The notes: generated by a model from the letters alone, not told the origin. DNA of 11,318 nucleotides from Betaproteobacteria bacterium (GCA_021732805.1 JAKFUJ010000458.1:1-11318), one strand, 5' to 3'; positions 1 through 7,080 are shown, counted from the first letter of the stretch. Numbers and translations: made by a program.

Positions 1-80
1 GGATGATGTGCTGACCACCGGCGCGTTTCAGGTTGCGCGCCAGTTCCCCGAGCGTTGCGCCGGTGGTCAGCACATCATCC
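1..80. repeat. Perfect 24-bp inverted repeat at window edge
   Basis: Bases 1-24 are the exact reverse complement of bases 57-80, with a 32 nt loop. The right arm encodes the PRPP loop of ComF (DDVLTTGA) on the minus strand, so it is genuine coding sequence. The left arm encodes the last residues visible in the window. Possible causes are a fold-back chimera at a contig end or, less likely, a natural hairpin inside the gene. Confidence 0.85.
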
Positions 81-688
81 ACGACGCCGACATGGCGACC
101 CGTGACATCACCTTCGACGACAAACGCACCACGGATGTTTTTACGGCGTTCTTTCCAGGGCAAGCGGGTTTGAGGTGCTGTGTCGCGTGTTTTGACGCAG
201 AGCAGGGGATCAACCGGGACATTGAGTTGCTTTCCCAGTTCACGCGCCAGTTCCAGCGCCTGATTGAAGCCCCGCTCACGCAAGCGCTGTCTGGTCAGCG
301 GGACCGGAACGATCAGGTCGGGGCGCTGAACGATGCGATCGGACAACAATGTGGCCAGGCTTGATCCCGCGGCAAGCCGGTTGCCGTATTTGTAGGCCTG
401 GATCAAACCATCAAGCGGGAATGCGTAGCGGCAGGCCGCAATGACGCTGTCGAAATGCGGCGGTTCGGCGATGCAGCGGCCGCACACACCCGGCGTCGGC
501 AATGGATGCGCACAACAACTGCAGACGTTGGCGTCCAGCCACGGGAGGTCGGTTCGACATCCGGTGCAGATGTTTGCACCGGGGGTCGATAAACCGCACA
601 GCAGGCACGGGGCTGCCAGCCGTGCGCCCCACCAGCGGCCATACTTGTTAAGTGCGTGACTTGCAAAATTTGACAAAGAAGACGGCAT
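1..688 (-). CDS. comF: ComF family protein, phosphoribosyltransferase-like, C-terminus cut by window edge
   Basis: The minus-strand frame is open from an ATG at 688-686 to the window edge, giving 229 residues of a protein usually about 230-250 long. The N-terminal part holds paired cysteines typical of the ComF zinc finger (C28/C31, C41/C44, then C56-C59 and C69/C72). The C-terminal part is a type I phosphoribosyltransferase fold with the conserved FNQALELAREL stretch (about 141-151) and the PRPP-binding loop VVDDVLTTGAT (202-212). ComF proteins are linked to DNA uptake in naturally competent bacteria, but the exact biochemical role is unsettled in most species. The gene is divergent from bioB across an AT-rich 54 nt gap. 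The last visible residues (RAGGQHII) fall in an inverted repeat and could be artefactual; a normal ComF would run on with a short strand and a VxAR-like end. Confidence 0.9.
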   Translation of the reverse strand, partial: MPSSLSNFASHALNKYGRWWGARLAAPCLLCGLSTPGANICTGCRTDLPWLDANVCSCCAHPLPTPGVCGRCIAEPPHFDSVIAACRYAFPLDGLIQAYKYGNRLAAGSSLATLLSDRIVQRPDLIVPVPLTRQRLRERGFNQALELARELGKQLNVPVDPLLCVKTRDTAPQTRLPWKERRKNIRGAFVVEGDVTGRHVGVVDDVLTTGATLGELARNLKRAGGQHII

Positions 689-742
689 CTGCGACCATTG
701 TTATATGTAACTAATTGTTTTTATTGATATTTTTATAAAATC
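689..742. promoter_or_regulatory. AT-rich divergent promoter region between comF and bioB
   Basis: This 54 nt gap is far richer in A and T than anything around it and must hold the 5' signals of both divergent genes. On the plus strand TTGATA (724-729), a 16 nt spacer and TATAAC (746-751) resemble a sigma-70 promoter, but transcription would then begin after both candidate bioB ATGs. Other TATA-like stretches lie at 702-707 and 734-739. No Shine-Dalgarno precedes bioB. A weak inverted pair, TGTTATA at 698-704 and TATAACA at 746-752, flanks the region. I do not see a good BirA-type operator. The region is certain to be intergenic, but the exact promoter elements are not resolved. Confidence 0.45.
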
Positions 743-1747
743 ATGTATAACACCATGGATACACTGACGATCAACGAATGCCCCCCGACTTCTGCTGACA
801 CGTCGCGCTGGCCGGTTGCCGCCATCGAAGCGTTGTTTGCGCTGCCGTTCAACGATCTGCTGTTTCGCGCCCAGCAGGTGCATCGCGCGCATTTCGATGC
901 CAACGCCGTGCAACTGTCGACGCTGTTGTCGATCAAGACCGGCGGCTGTTCCGAGGATTGCGGTTATTGTCCGCAGGCGGCGCGTTACCACACCGGCGTT
1001 GAAAACCAGGACATTTTGTCGCTGGAAGAAGTGGTGGCTGCGGCGCGCACCGCGCGCGAACACGGCGCAACCAGGTTCTGCATGGGCGCGGCATGGCGCG
1101 GGCCGAAACAGCGCGATCTCGACAAGGTGGTGGCGATGGTCAAGGCGGTACGCGGCCTTGGCATGGAAGCCTGCGCGACGCTGGGCATGCTGAAGCCCGG
1201 TCAGGCCGACCAGTTGCGTGATGCGGGTCTGGATTACTACAACCACAACATCGATACCGCGGCTGACAATTACAGGAACGTGATTACCACCCGCGATTAC
1301 GATGACCGTATCGATACCCTTGAACAGGTGCGCGATGCCGGACTGCATGTCTGCTGCGGCGGCATTGTCGGCATGGGCGAAACGCGCAGCGCACGTGCGA
1401 CGCTGATTGCGCAACTGGCCAACATGAATCCGTATCCGGAATCGGTGCCGATCAACAATCTGGTGCAGGTGCCGGGCACGCCGCTGCACGGAACGGAAAC
1501 GCTGGACCCGCTGGAATTTGTGCGCACCATTGCCTGCGCGCGCATCACCATGCCCAAAGCCATGGTGCGGCTGTCGGCCGGCAGGCAGGAAATGGGCGAT
1601 GCGATCCAGGCCCTGTGTTTCCTCGCCGGTGCGAATTCGATTTTCTACGGTGAAAAACTGCTGACCACCGGCAATCCCGATGTCGAAAACGATCAGGCGT
1701 TGTTCGCGTGGCTGGGTTTGCAGCCGATGAATCCTGCGGCAGCGTAA
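743..1747 (+). CDS. bioB: Biotin synthase (radical SAM)
   Basis: Biotin synthase inserts sulfur into dethiobiotin, the last step of biotin synthesis, in the cytoplasm. The 334-residue frame carries the radical SAM CxxxCxxC motif (C69, C73, C76) that binds the 4Fe-4S cluster. It also has the residues matching the 2Fe-2S ligands of the E. coli enzyme: C113, C144, C204 and R276. Family landmarks include LLSIKTGGCSEDC, YYNHNIDT and the INNLVQVPGTPL stretch. The start is uncertain: ATG 743 and ATG 755 (MDTLTI) are both in frame, neither has a Shine-Dalgarno, and no later in-frame start precedes the conserved core. It is the first gene of the bioBFHCD operon, and bioF follows after 41 nt. Confidence 0.97.
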   Translation: MYNTMDTLTINECPPTSADTSRWPVAAIEALFALPFNDLLFRAQQVHRAHFDANAVQLSTLLSIKTGGCSEDCGYCPQAARYHTGVENQDILSLEEVVAAARTAREHGATRFCMGAAWRGPKQRDLDKVVAMVKAVRGLGMEACATLGMLKPGQADQLRDAGLDYYNHNIDTAADNYRNVITTRDYDDRIDTLEQVRDAGLHVCCGGIVGMGETRSARATLIAQLANMNPYPESVPINNLVQVPGTPLHGTETLDPLEFVRTIACARITMPKAMVRLSAGRQEMGDAIQALCFLAGANSIFYGEKLLTTGNPDVENDQALFAWLGLQPMNPAAA

Positions 1748-1788
1748 CGACTGTCCGTTTTCCCGGCGCTTCGGGAATTCCCTTGTCC

Positions 1789-2949
1789 ATGCGTGCTGAA
1801 TTGGCCGATGAGTTGGCCGATGAACTGGCTGCTCGTGAGGCCCGGGGCCTGCGCCGTACACGCCGTTTGCTGACGACGCCACAGCGCGCTCATGTCCGGG
1901 TTGAAGGCCGCGATTACACTGCATTCTGTTCCAACGATTACCTCGGACTTGCCGCTGACCCGCGGCTGGCGTCTGCTGCGAAATCCGGTATTGATCGTTA
2001 CGGTGTAGGCGCCGGCGCCTCGCACCTGATTCTCGGTCACGGCAGCGCGCACCATGAACTGGAAGTTGCCTTGGCGGAATTTGTGCGCTTGCCGCGAGCC
2101 CTGCTGTTTTCAAGCGGATACATGGCCAACATGGGCGTGGTCAGCGCACTGACCGGGCGCGGCGATGCGGTGTTCGCTGACCGCCTGAACCACGCGTCGT
2201 TGAACGACGCGGCGCTGCTGTCGCGCGCAGCATTCAAACGTTATCACCATAACGATCCGGCTGCGTTGGAACGGCTGCTGCAGACCACGCCGGCGCGGCG
2301 CCGGCTGGTGATTGTCGATGCAGTGTTCAGCATGGACGGCGATATCGCGCCGGTGCCTGAGCTGCTGGAATTGTGCGAACGTCACGATGCCTGTCTGCTG
2401 ATCGACGATGCGCACGGCTTCGGCGTGCACGGCGCGCAGGGCCGCGGCACGCTGGCGCATTTCGGCATAGTCTCGGAGCGGGTGATCTATATGGCGACTC
2501 TGGGCAAGGCCGCCGGAGTTTCCGGCGCATTTGTAGCCGGCAGTGCCGACTTGATCGAGAGTCTGGTGCAAAACGCCCGCACTTATATCTATACCACGGC
2601 GACACCGCCGTTACTGGCGCAGGCGCTGCTCGCGAGTTTGCAGGTGATCGAACAGGAAGAGTGGCGGCGCGTCCGTTTGCGTGAACTGATCAGCCAGTTA
2701 CAACAGGAGCTGGCCGGCGGTCCGTGGCGACTGCTGCCTTCGGATACGCCGATTCAGCCGCTGCTGGTCGGCGGCAATGCTGAAGCGCTGGCATTGTCCG
2801 CAAGACTTGCCGACCAAGGCTTGTTGGTGCCGGCGATACGGCCGCCGACAGTGCCGCAGGGCACGGCACGCTTGCGCATTTCGCTGTCGGCAGACCACAG
2901 TGCAGCGGATGTCACGCGCCTCACCGCAGCGTTGCTGCAGCCGGCATGA
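1789..2949 (+). CDS. bioF: 8-amino-7-oxononanoate synthase
   Basis: This PLP enzyme of the alpha-oxoamine synthase family condenses pimeloyl-ACP (or pimeloyl-CoA) with alanine to give 8-amino-7-oxononanoate. From ATG 1789 it has 386 residues, close to the 384 of E. coli BioF. Visible family motifs are FCSNDYLGL (47-55), GVGAGASHL (72-80), DRLNHASL with the PLP-stacking histidine H135, IDDAHGFG (205-212) and the Schiff-base lysine K240 in TLGKAAGVSGAF. The frame is open upstream to ATG 1708, which would overlap the end of bioB, but the extra residues do not look like the family. A TTG at 1783, 5 nt after GGGAA (1773-1777), is an alternative start. The stop overlaps the bioH ATG by 4 nt. Near the N-terminus there is a 12-nt tandem repeat. 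Confidence 0.96.
   Translation: MRAELADELADELAAREARGLRRTRRLLTTPQRAHVRVEGRDYTAFCSNDYLGLAADPRLASAAKSGIDRYGVGAGASHLILGHGSAHHELEVALAEFVRLPRALLFSSGYMANMGVVSALTGRGDAVFADRLNHASLNDAALLSRAAFKRYHHNDPAALERLLQTTPARRRLVIVDAVFSMDGDIAPVPELLELCERHDACLLIDDAHGFGVHGAQGRGTLAHFGIVSERVIYMATLGKAAGVSGAFVAGSADLIESLVQNARTYIYTTATPPLLAQALLASLQVIEQEEWRRVRLRELISQLQQELAGGPWRLLPSDTPIQPLLVGGNAEALALSARLADQGLLVPAIRPPTVPQGTARLRISLSADHSAADVTRLTAALLQPA
1801..1824 (+). repeat. 12-nt tandem duplication in the 5' end of bioF
   Basis: Two adjacent copies of TTGGCCGATGAG/A (11 of 12 identical) encode LADE-LADE, and a partial third copy (CTGGCT) follows. The unit length is a multiple of three, so a change in copy number would keep the frame. 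It lies in the N-terminal helix, outside the catalytic core, and looks like a replication-slippage duplication. Confidence 0.7.
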
Positions 2950-3683
2950 AACCGGCGCTGGTGTTGCTGCACGGCTGGGGTGCGCACGGCAGGGTGTGGG
3001 ATGAGCTTGCGGCGAAATTAGGCAACGACATGCAGGTTTTTGCACCCGATTTGCCCGGACACGGCGCGACGCCGTCACGGACCCCGTACACTATTGAACA
3101 TGCGGTCGATCAACTGGCTGCGATTGCGCCCGCGCAGTGTGCAGTTGCGGGCTGGTCCCTGGGCGGACAACTGGCACTGGCGTGGGCGCAGCGGTATCCG
3201 CAACAGGTTTCACGTCTGGTGCTGATCGCCGCAACGCCGCGGTTTGTCAGCGCATCCGACTGGCCGCATGGCATGGCGCCTGAAGTGTTTGCCGGATTTT
3301 CTGCTGCATTATCGGGCGACGTCGGGGCCACATTGCGCCGCTTCCTGCTGCTGCAGGCGCAGGGCGATGCGCGGGCACGCGCAGTCACGCGACAATTGCA
3401 GGCAGCACTGGCATTGCAGCCGCAGCCTCACGGCAGTGTGTTGCTGGAAACCCTGCGCTGGTTGCAGATGACTGATTTGCGCGCAATGTTGCCGAAGATC
3501 AGGCAGCCGGCGTTGGTATTGCATGGCGACTGTGACACGATTGCAGCGCCGGCCGCAGGCGAATGTCTGGCCGCACATTTGCCACATGCACGCCTGGCGC
3601 TGCTGGCCGGCGCTGCTCACGCGCCGTTTATTTCTGATCCCGACGCAGTGTGCAAATTGATCAATGATTTCTGCGATGAGTGA
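2946..3683 (+). CDS. bioH: Pimeloyl-ACP methyl ester carboxylesterase
   Basis: BioH removes the methyl ester from pimeloyl-ACP methyl ester, releasing pimeloyl-ACP for BioF and ending the BioC-BioH route. The 245-residue protein is an alpha/beta hydrolase. The oxyanion region is HGWGAHGRVW (9-18), and the nucleophile elbow GWSLGG puts the catalytic serine at S71. The acid is probably D197 (HGDCDTIA) and the histidine is H225 in AAHAPFISDP, a stretch close to that of E. coli BioH. The ATG lies inside the bioF stop (ATGA), so translation is probably coupled. The 3' end overlaps the bioC start by 8 nt. The position between bioF and bioC supports BioH over other small hydrolases. Confidence 0.95.
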   Translation: MKPALVLLHGWGAHGRVWDELAAKLGNDMQVFAPDLPGHGATPSRTPYTIEHAVDQLAAIAPAQCAVAGWSLGGQLALAWAQRYPQQVSRLVLIAATPRFVSASDWPHGMAPEVFAGFSAALSGDVGATLRRFLLLQAQGDARARAVTRQLQAALALQPQPHGSVLLETLRWLQMTDLRAMLPKIRQPALVLHGDCDTIAAPAAGECLAAHLPHARLALLAGAAHAPFISDPDAVCKLINDFCDE

Positions 3684-4551
3684 GTTTCTGCAACTAGACA
3701 AACGCGCAGTGCGCCGGTCGTTCGACCGTGCCGCTGCAACCTACGATACGGCAGCGGTGCTGCAGCATGAGGTGTGCCGCCGCAGCCTGGAGCGCCTGGA
3801 TTTTATTCGTCACGCGCCTGCCCGCATTCTCGACGCCGGTTGCGGCACCGGCAATGCGTGGTGCGGACTGGCAAGCCGTTATCCCGGTGCGCGGCTGATT
3901 GCGCTGGATCTGGCGCCGGGCATGTTGCGCCAGGCGCGAAGCGCAGTGCCGTGGCATCAACGCTGGCTGCGACGAGGGCCGGCGCCGGTCTGCGGCGACC
4001 TTGAGCAGTTGCCGTTGGCCGGAGGCACTATTGATCTCGCATGGAGCAACCTGGCATTGCAGTGGGTGAATGCGTTGCCGCGTGCGTTCGCGGAAATTCG
4101 CCGCGTACTCGCACCCGGCGGATTGTTCATGTTCACCACCTTCGGGCCTGATACGCTGAAAGAACTGCGTACTGCGCAATCCGGGACAGACGGTCACACG
4201 CATGTCAGCAGTTTCATCGATATGCACGACATCGGCGACATGCTGGTCAAAGCAGGCTATGCCGATCCGGTGATCGACATGGAAACATTTACGCTGACCT
4301 ATCCGGATGTGCGGTCGCTGATGCGTGATCTGAAGGCCATTGGTGCGCACAACGCGGCGACGGACCGGCCACCAGTGCTGAAAGGCAGGGCCTGGCTTAC
4401 GGCAGTGGAGCGTAATTACGAACCACTGCGCAGGGACGGCAAGCTGCCGGCGACGTTCGAGGTGGTCTACGGCCATGCCTGGTGCCCGGCGCCGCGCTTC
4501 GGCCCCGGCGGCAGGCCGGTGATTGAGATCAAACCTGCCGCAATCAACTGA
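3676..4551 (+). CDS. bioC: Malonyl-ACP O-methyltransferase
   Basis: BioC methylates the free carboxyl of malonyl-ACP with SAM, so that fatty-acid synthase can extend it to a pimeloyl chain. The 291-residue protein shows the BioC N-terminal signature SFDRAAATYD (15-24), SAM motif I ILDAGCGTGN (51-60), an acidic residue in LIALDLAPGM (74-83), a post-motif region LAWSNLALQW (121-130) and RVLAPGG (143-149). Its C-terminus (LPATFEVVYGHAW) is also typical of BioC. ATG 3676 starts 8 nt before the end of bioH. An in-frame ATG at 3664 would add four residues (MISA). Neither has a Shine-Dalgarno, so coupling to bioH translation is likely. Confidence 0.95.
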   Translation: MSEFLQLDKRAVRRSFDRAAATYDTAAVLQHEVCRRSLERLDFIRHAPARILDAGCGTGNAWCGLASRYPGARLIALDLAPGMLRQARSAVPWHQRWLRRGPAPVCGDLEQLPLAGGTIDLAWSNLALQWVNALPRAFAEIRRVLAPGGLFMFTTFGPDTLKELRTAQSGTDGHTHVSSFIDMHDIGDMLVKAGYADPVIDMETFTLTYPDVRSLMRDLKAIGAHNAATDRPPVLKGRAWLTAVERNYEPLRRDGKLPATFEVVYGHAWCPAPRFGPGGRPVIEIKPAAIN

Positions 4552-4552
4552 C

Positions 4553-5254
4553 ATGCGGCGCTCCTCAAATGCGCGGGGGGTATTCGTGGCCGGTACCGAC
4601 ACGGGGGTCGGCAAAACCCTGATCGCCTGTGCGCTGCTCCGCGGTTTTGCCCTGCGTGGTTTGCGCGTCGTCGGCATGAAACCGGTGGCGGCCGGTGCAG
4701 TCCGCCGCAGTGGTATCTGGCACAACGATGATGTTGATCAACTTCAAGCCGCAGCCAATGTCGTGGCATCGACCGCTCTGGTCAATCCCTATTGTTTAGC
4801 GCTGCCGGTGGCGCCGCATATCGCTGCGCAGGCTGCCGGTGTGAACATTCGCATGGCGGTGATCAGCAAAAGCTACATTCGTCTTGGACACAGCGCGGAT
4901 CTGGTCGTGGTCGAAGGCGCCGGCGGTTTGCTGGTGCCGTTGGCGCGTACTTTTGATGTGGCCGATATTCCGTTGCGGTTGGCGTTGCCGGTGGTGCTGG
5001 TGGTCGGCTTGCGCCTGGGCTGCCTCAATCATGCATTGCTGAGCGTCGCGGCTTTGCAGTCGCGCGGCTTGTACCTTGCCGGCTGGGTAGCCAATCAGCT
5101 TGATCCTGCAATGGCGTGTGTCGCCGAAAATCTGCAAACCTTGCGCTCGCGGATCAAGGCGCCGTTGCTGGGCATGGTCCGACATGCGAAAAATCCGCAG
5201 CCTGCGAAGATCGCCCGGATGCTGGATATTGACCGCTTGCAACGCCGGCTTTGA
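4553..5254 (+). CDS. bioD: Dethiobiotin synthetase
   Basis: BioD closes the ureido ring of 7,8-diaminononanoate with CO2 and ATP to make dethiobiotin, the substrate of BioB. The 233-residue protein has the P-loop GTDTGVGKT (14-22), the KPVAAG substrate segment (43-48), the acidic pair in NDD (58-60) and VEGAGGLLVPL (120-130) with the conserved glutamate E121. The length fits the family (about 225). ATG 4553 comes one base after the bioC stop and leaves only a short leader before the P-loop. An upstream in-frame ATG at 4523 would overlap bioC by 29 nt and is less likely. No Shine-Dalgarno is seen. It is the last gene of the bio operon. bioA is not present in this cluster. Confidence 0.96.
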   Translation: MRRSSNARGVFVAGTDTGVGKTLIACALLRGFALRGLRVVGMKPVAAGAVRRSGIWHNDDVDQLQAAANVVASTALVNPYCLALPVAPHIAAQAAGVNIRMAVISKSYIRLGHSADLVVVEGAGGLLVPLARTFDVADIPLRLALPVVLVVGLRLGCLNHALLSVAALQSRGLYLAGWVANQLDPAMACVAENLQTLRSRIKAPLLGMVRHAKNPQPAKIARMLDIDRLQRRL

Positions 5255-5299
5255 GTGCCGCGAAACCGGCGCCGCAAGAGTGAAAACCGGCTGTTTTCA
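5243..5299 (+). other. Two hairpins after bioD, weak terminator candidates
   Basis: The first hairpin pairs 5243-5252 with 5263-5271 (9 bp with one bulged C) and covers the bioD stop. The second is a perfect 7-bp stem, TGAAAAC (5281-5287) and GTTTTCA (5293-5299), with a 5 nt loop. Neither is followed by a T-run, so they are not classic rho-independent terminators. They could stabilise the 3' end of the bio transcript or help rho-dependent termination. Confidence 0.3.
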
Positions 5300-5312
5300 T
5301 GGGGCATTCTGG

Positions 5313-5342
5313 TTGCGACTGTCCCATCCGGTATGCTACAGT
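5313..5342 (+). promoter_or_regulatory. Candidate sigma-70 promoter of the cox operon
   Basis: TTGCGA (5313-5318), an 18 nt spacer and TACAGT (5337-5342) match the -35 and -10 consensus at four of six positions each. A TG at 5334-5335 makes an extended -10. The predicted start near 5349 lies about 24 nt before the DUF2244 GTG. This is the only good promoter-like site between bioD and the oxidase genes, which suggests separate control of the two operons. It rests on sequence match alone. Confidence 0.5.
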
Positions 5343-5372
5343 CCGCGCGTTTGAAAAGAATGACTGGCGCCG

Positions 5373-5855
5373 GTGAGCAAACAGCCCATTTTCGAGTCGA
5401 TTCCGGAGCACGACCACCCCGGATTCACGTACTTCAGGTGCTACGCCAGCTCTCTGGATTTGCGGCTGATGGCGCTGTTTTTTGGTTCGCTGGCGGTGGT
5501 TTTGCTGGTCATCGCGACGGCTTTTGCGATGATCGGTGCGTGGTTCGTCATTCCGTTTGCTGGTGTGGAAATCGCCGCGTTGGGAGCGGCGGTCTGGATG
5601 ATTTTGCGGCGTGCCGGCGATTTTGAGAGCCTTGCATTCAGGGGGGATCGCATTCAGGTTGAGGTGTGTGAGCGCGGTCTGGCGCGGCGGTTTGATTTTC
5701 ATTGCAGTTGGGCGCGGCTGGTGCCCTGTGGCCCGGGAGCTGTAGCACTACGCTCTCACGGCCGGACGGTTGAAGTCGGGCGTTACTGCGATGAAACAGG
5801 TCGACAGGAATTGACGCGCGAACTGCGCGGCCGGCTGGGCGCCGGCAGGATTTAG
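5373..5855 (+). CDS. DUF2244 domain membrane protein upstream of coxB
   Basis: The 160-residue protein matches what I recall of DUF2244. An N-terminal segment (PGFTYFRCYASSLDLR) is followed by two close membrane helices (about 33-54 and 57-79, separated around the short GAWFVIPFAG stretch). A cytoplasmic beta-rich tail contains RGDRIQVEV, ALRSHGRTVEVGRY and a C-terminal helix LTRELRGRL. Its function is unknown. It is the first gene of the oxidase operon, 34 nt before coxB, and in Betaproteobacteria it commonly precedes coxB, so a role in oxidase assembly is a fair inference. The start is a GTG at 5373 without a strong Shine-Dalgarno. A nearby ATG at 5360 is in a different frame. Confidence 0.85.
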   Translation: MSKQPIFESIPEHDHPGFTYFRCYASSLDLRLMALFFGSLAVVLLVIATAFAMIGAWFVIPFAGVEIAALGAAVWMILRRAGDFESLAFRGDRIQVEVCERGLARRFDFHCSWARLVPCGPGAVALRSHGRTVEVGRYCDETGRQELTRELRGRLGAGRI

Positions 5856-5880
5856 AACGGATCAATCAGGCTATATGAGC

Positions 5881-5888
5881 GAGGGAAG
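5881..5888 (+). promoter_or_regulatory. Shine-Dalgarno that selects the coxB start
   Basis: GAGGGAAG lies just before ATG 5890, whereas the in-frame ATG at 5875 has only a weak AGG (5868-5870) upstream. This favours 5890 as the true start, which also gives a compact signal peptide. Confidence 0.65.
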
Positions 5889-5889
5889 A

Positions 5890-7026
5890 ATGGGCAACAA
5901 GGGTTTCAGGAAGTGGGTCGCAGCGGCAGCAATGTTTTTCTGGTCAATCGCGGCATGGGCTGAATACAAGCTCAACCTGCAGACGCCGAATACCAGGCTC
6001 GGCGAAACGATCTACGATCTGCATACCATTATCACTGTCATCTGCTTTGTCATCTTTGTCGGCGTGTTCGGTTTCATGTTCTACGCCGTGTTCAAGCACC
6101 GCAAATCGGTCGGTCACAAGGCGGCGCAGTTCCATGAGAACACTGCGGTCGAGGTGGCATGGACGCTGATTCCGTTTGTGATCCTGATTGCGCTGGCGGT
6201 GCCGGCGACCGGCACGCTGATCACCATGCGCGACGCTTCCGAGCCCGATCTGACCATCAAGGCCACGGGTTACCAGTGGAAGTGGGGTTATGACTACATC
6301 AAGGGTGAGGGCGAAGGCATCAGTTTTTACAGCGCGTTGTCCACGCCCCGCGCCCAGATTGACGGCACCGACATCGCCGGACGCAATGCCAATCCGAATT
6401 ACCTGCTGGAAACCGATAACCATGTTGTGGTGCCGGTCGGCAAAAAAGTGCGCATTCTGACCACCGCTGCTGACGTCATTCATGCGTGGTGGGTGCCGGC
6501 GCTTTCGGTCAAGCAGGATGCAGTGCCCGGATTCATCCGCGATGCCTGGTTCAAGGCCGAAAAGGCCGGTATTTATCGCGGCCAGTGCGCCGAATTGTGC
6601 GGCAAGGAACACGGATTCATGCCGATTGTGGTCGAGGTCATGGAGCCGGCCCAGTACACGGCGTGGGTCAGCACACAGCAGAAAAAAGTGGCTGCAGCCA
6701 AGGTCGATCCGGGCAAGACCTGGACGCCGGAAGAGCTTAAAGAGCAGGGCGGAAAGGTATTCGCACAAAATTGCGTAGCCTGTCACCAGGCCACGGGCAT
6801 GGGTGTTCCCGGCGCATTCCCGGCACTGAATGGCTCAAAAGTGGTTAATGGCCCCAAAGACGACCAGATCAAGCTGGTGCTCAATGGCAAGCAGGGCACC
6901 GCGATGAACGCGTTCAAGCACCTCTCGGATGTTGATCTGGCGGCGGTACTCACCTATACCCGCAACAGCTGGAACAACAAAACCGGCGATGCGGTTGCCC
7001 CGGCTGAAGCCAAGGCTCTGCGCTGA
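5890..7026 (+). CDS. coxB: Cytochrome c oxidase subunit II with fused cytochrome c domain
   Basis: Subunit II takes electrons from cytochrome c at its CuA centre and passes them to heme a in subunit I. The 378-residue protein starts with a signal-peptide-like segment ending near AWA (22-24). Two membrane helices follow (about 45-67 and 88-110), then the aromatic YQWKWGYDY (128-136). The cupredoxin domain has all CuA ligands: H198, C233, E235 (backbone), C237, H241 and M244. After a linker, a C-terminal class I cytochrome c domain has CVACH (C295, C298, H299) and a likely distal methionine M339 in GTAMNAF. This fused form is common in Betaproteobacteria and lets the subunit carry its own electron-entry heme. 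The coxA gene follows after 65 nt. Confidence 0.97.
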   Translation: MGNKGFRKWVAAAAMFFWSIAAWAEYKLNLQTPNTRLGETIYDLHTIITVICFVIFVGVFGFMFYAVFKHRKSVGHKAAQFHENTAVEVAWTLIPFVILIALAVPATGTLITMRDASEPDLTIKATGYQWKWGYDYIKGEGEGISFYSALSTPRAQIDGTDIAGRNANPNYLLETDNHVVVPVGKKVRILTTAADVIHAWWVPALSVKQDAVPGFIRDAWFKAEKAGIYRGQCAELCGKEHGFMPIVVEVMEPAQYTAWVSTQQKKVAAAKVDPGKTWTPEELKEQGGKVFAQNCVACHQATGMGVPGAFPALNGSKVVNGPKDDQIKLVLNGKQGTAMNAFKHLSDVDLAAVLTYTRNSWNNKTGDAVAPAEAKALR

Positions 7027-7080
7027 CAGCACGGTACCAAGCGAACGCTCGGAACAAAGAACGCAAAGAACTCAGGCTCC

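Noticed and set aside
8..364. Plus-strand open frame of 118 codons opposite comF
   Set aside because: The minus strand encodes a clear ComF with zinc-finger cysteines and a PRPP loop. The plus frame has no motif or ribosome site.
698..752. Possible BirA-type biotin operator upstream of bioB (TGTTATA ... TATAACA)
   Set aside because: The half-sites are short, do not match the TGTAAACC-type BirA consensus and are about 41 nt apart. In AT-rich DNA this is easily chance.
701..2113. Long minus-strand open frame of 470 codons opposite bioB and bioF
   Set aside because: It lies antisense to two clearly recognised genes. Its product is rich in Arg, His and Gln with no family-like motifs, as expected from codon bias of the real genes read backwards.
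3694..4725. Minus-strand open frame of 343 codons opposite bioC and bioD
   Set aside because: The composition (Arg, Gln, Ala, His rich) is that of a shadow frame, and the plus strand carries unmistakable BioC and BioD motifs.
5944..6786. Minus-strand open frame of 280 codons opposite coxB
   Set aside because: It is antisense to coxB, whose copper and heme ligands are intact. The minus-strand product has no recognisable domain.
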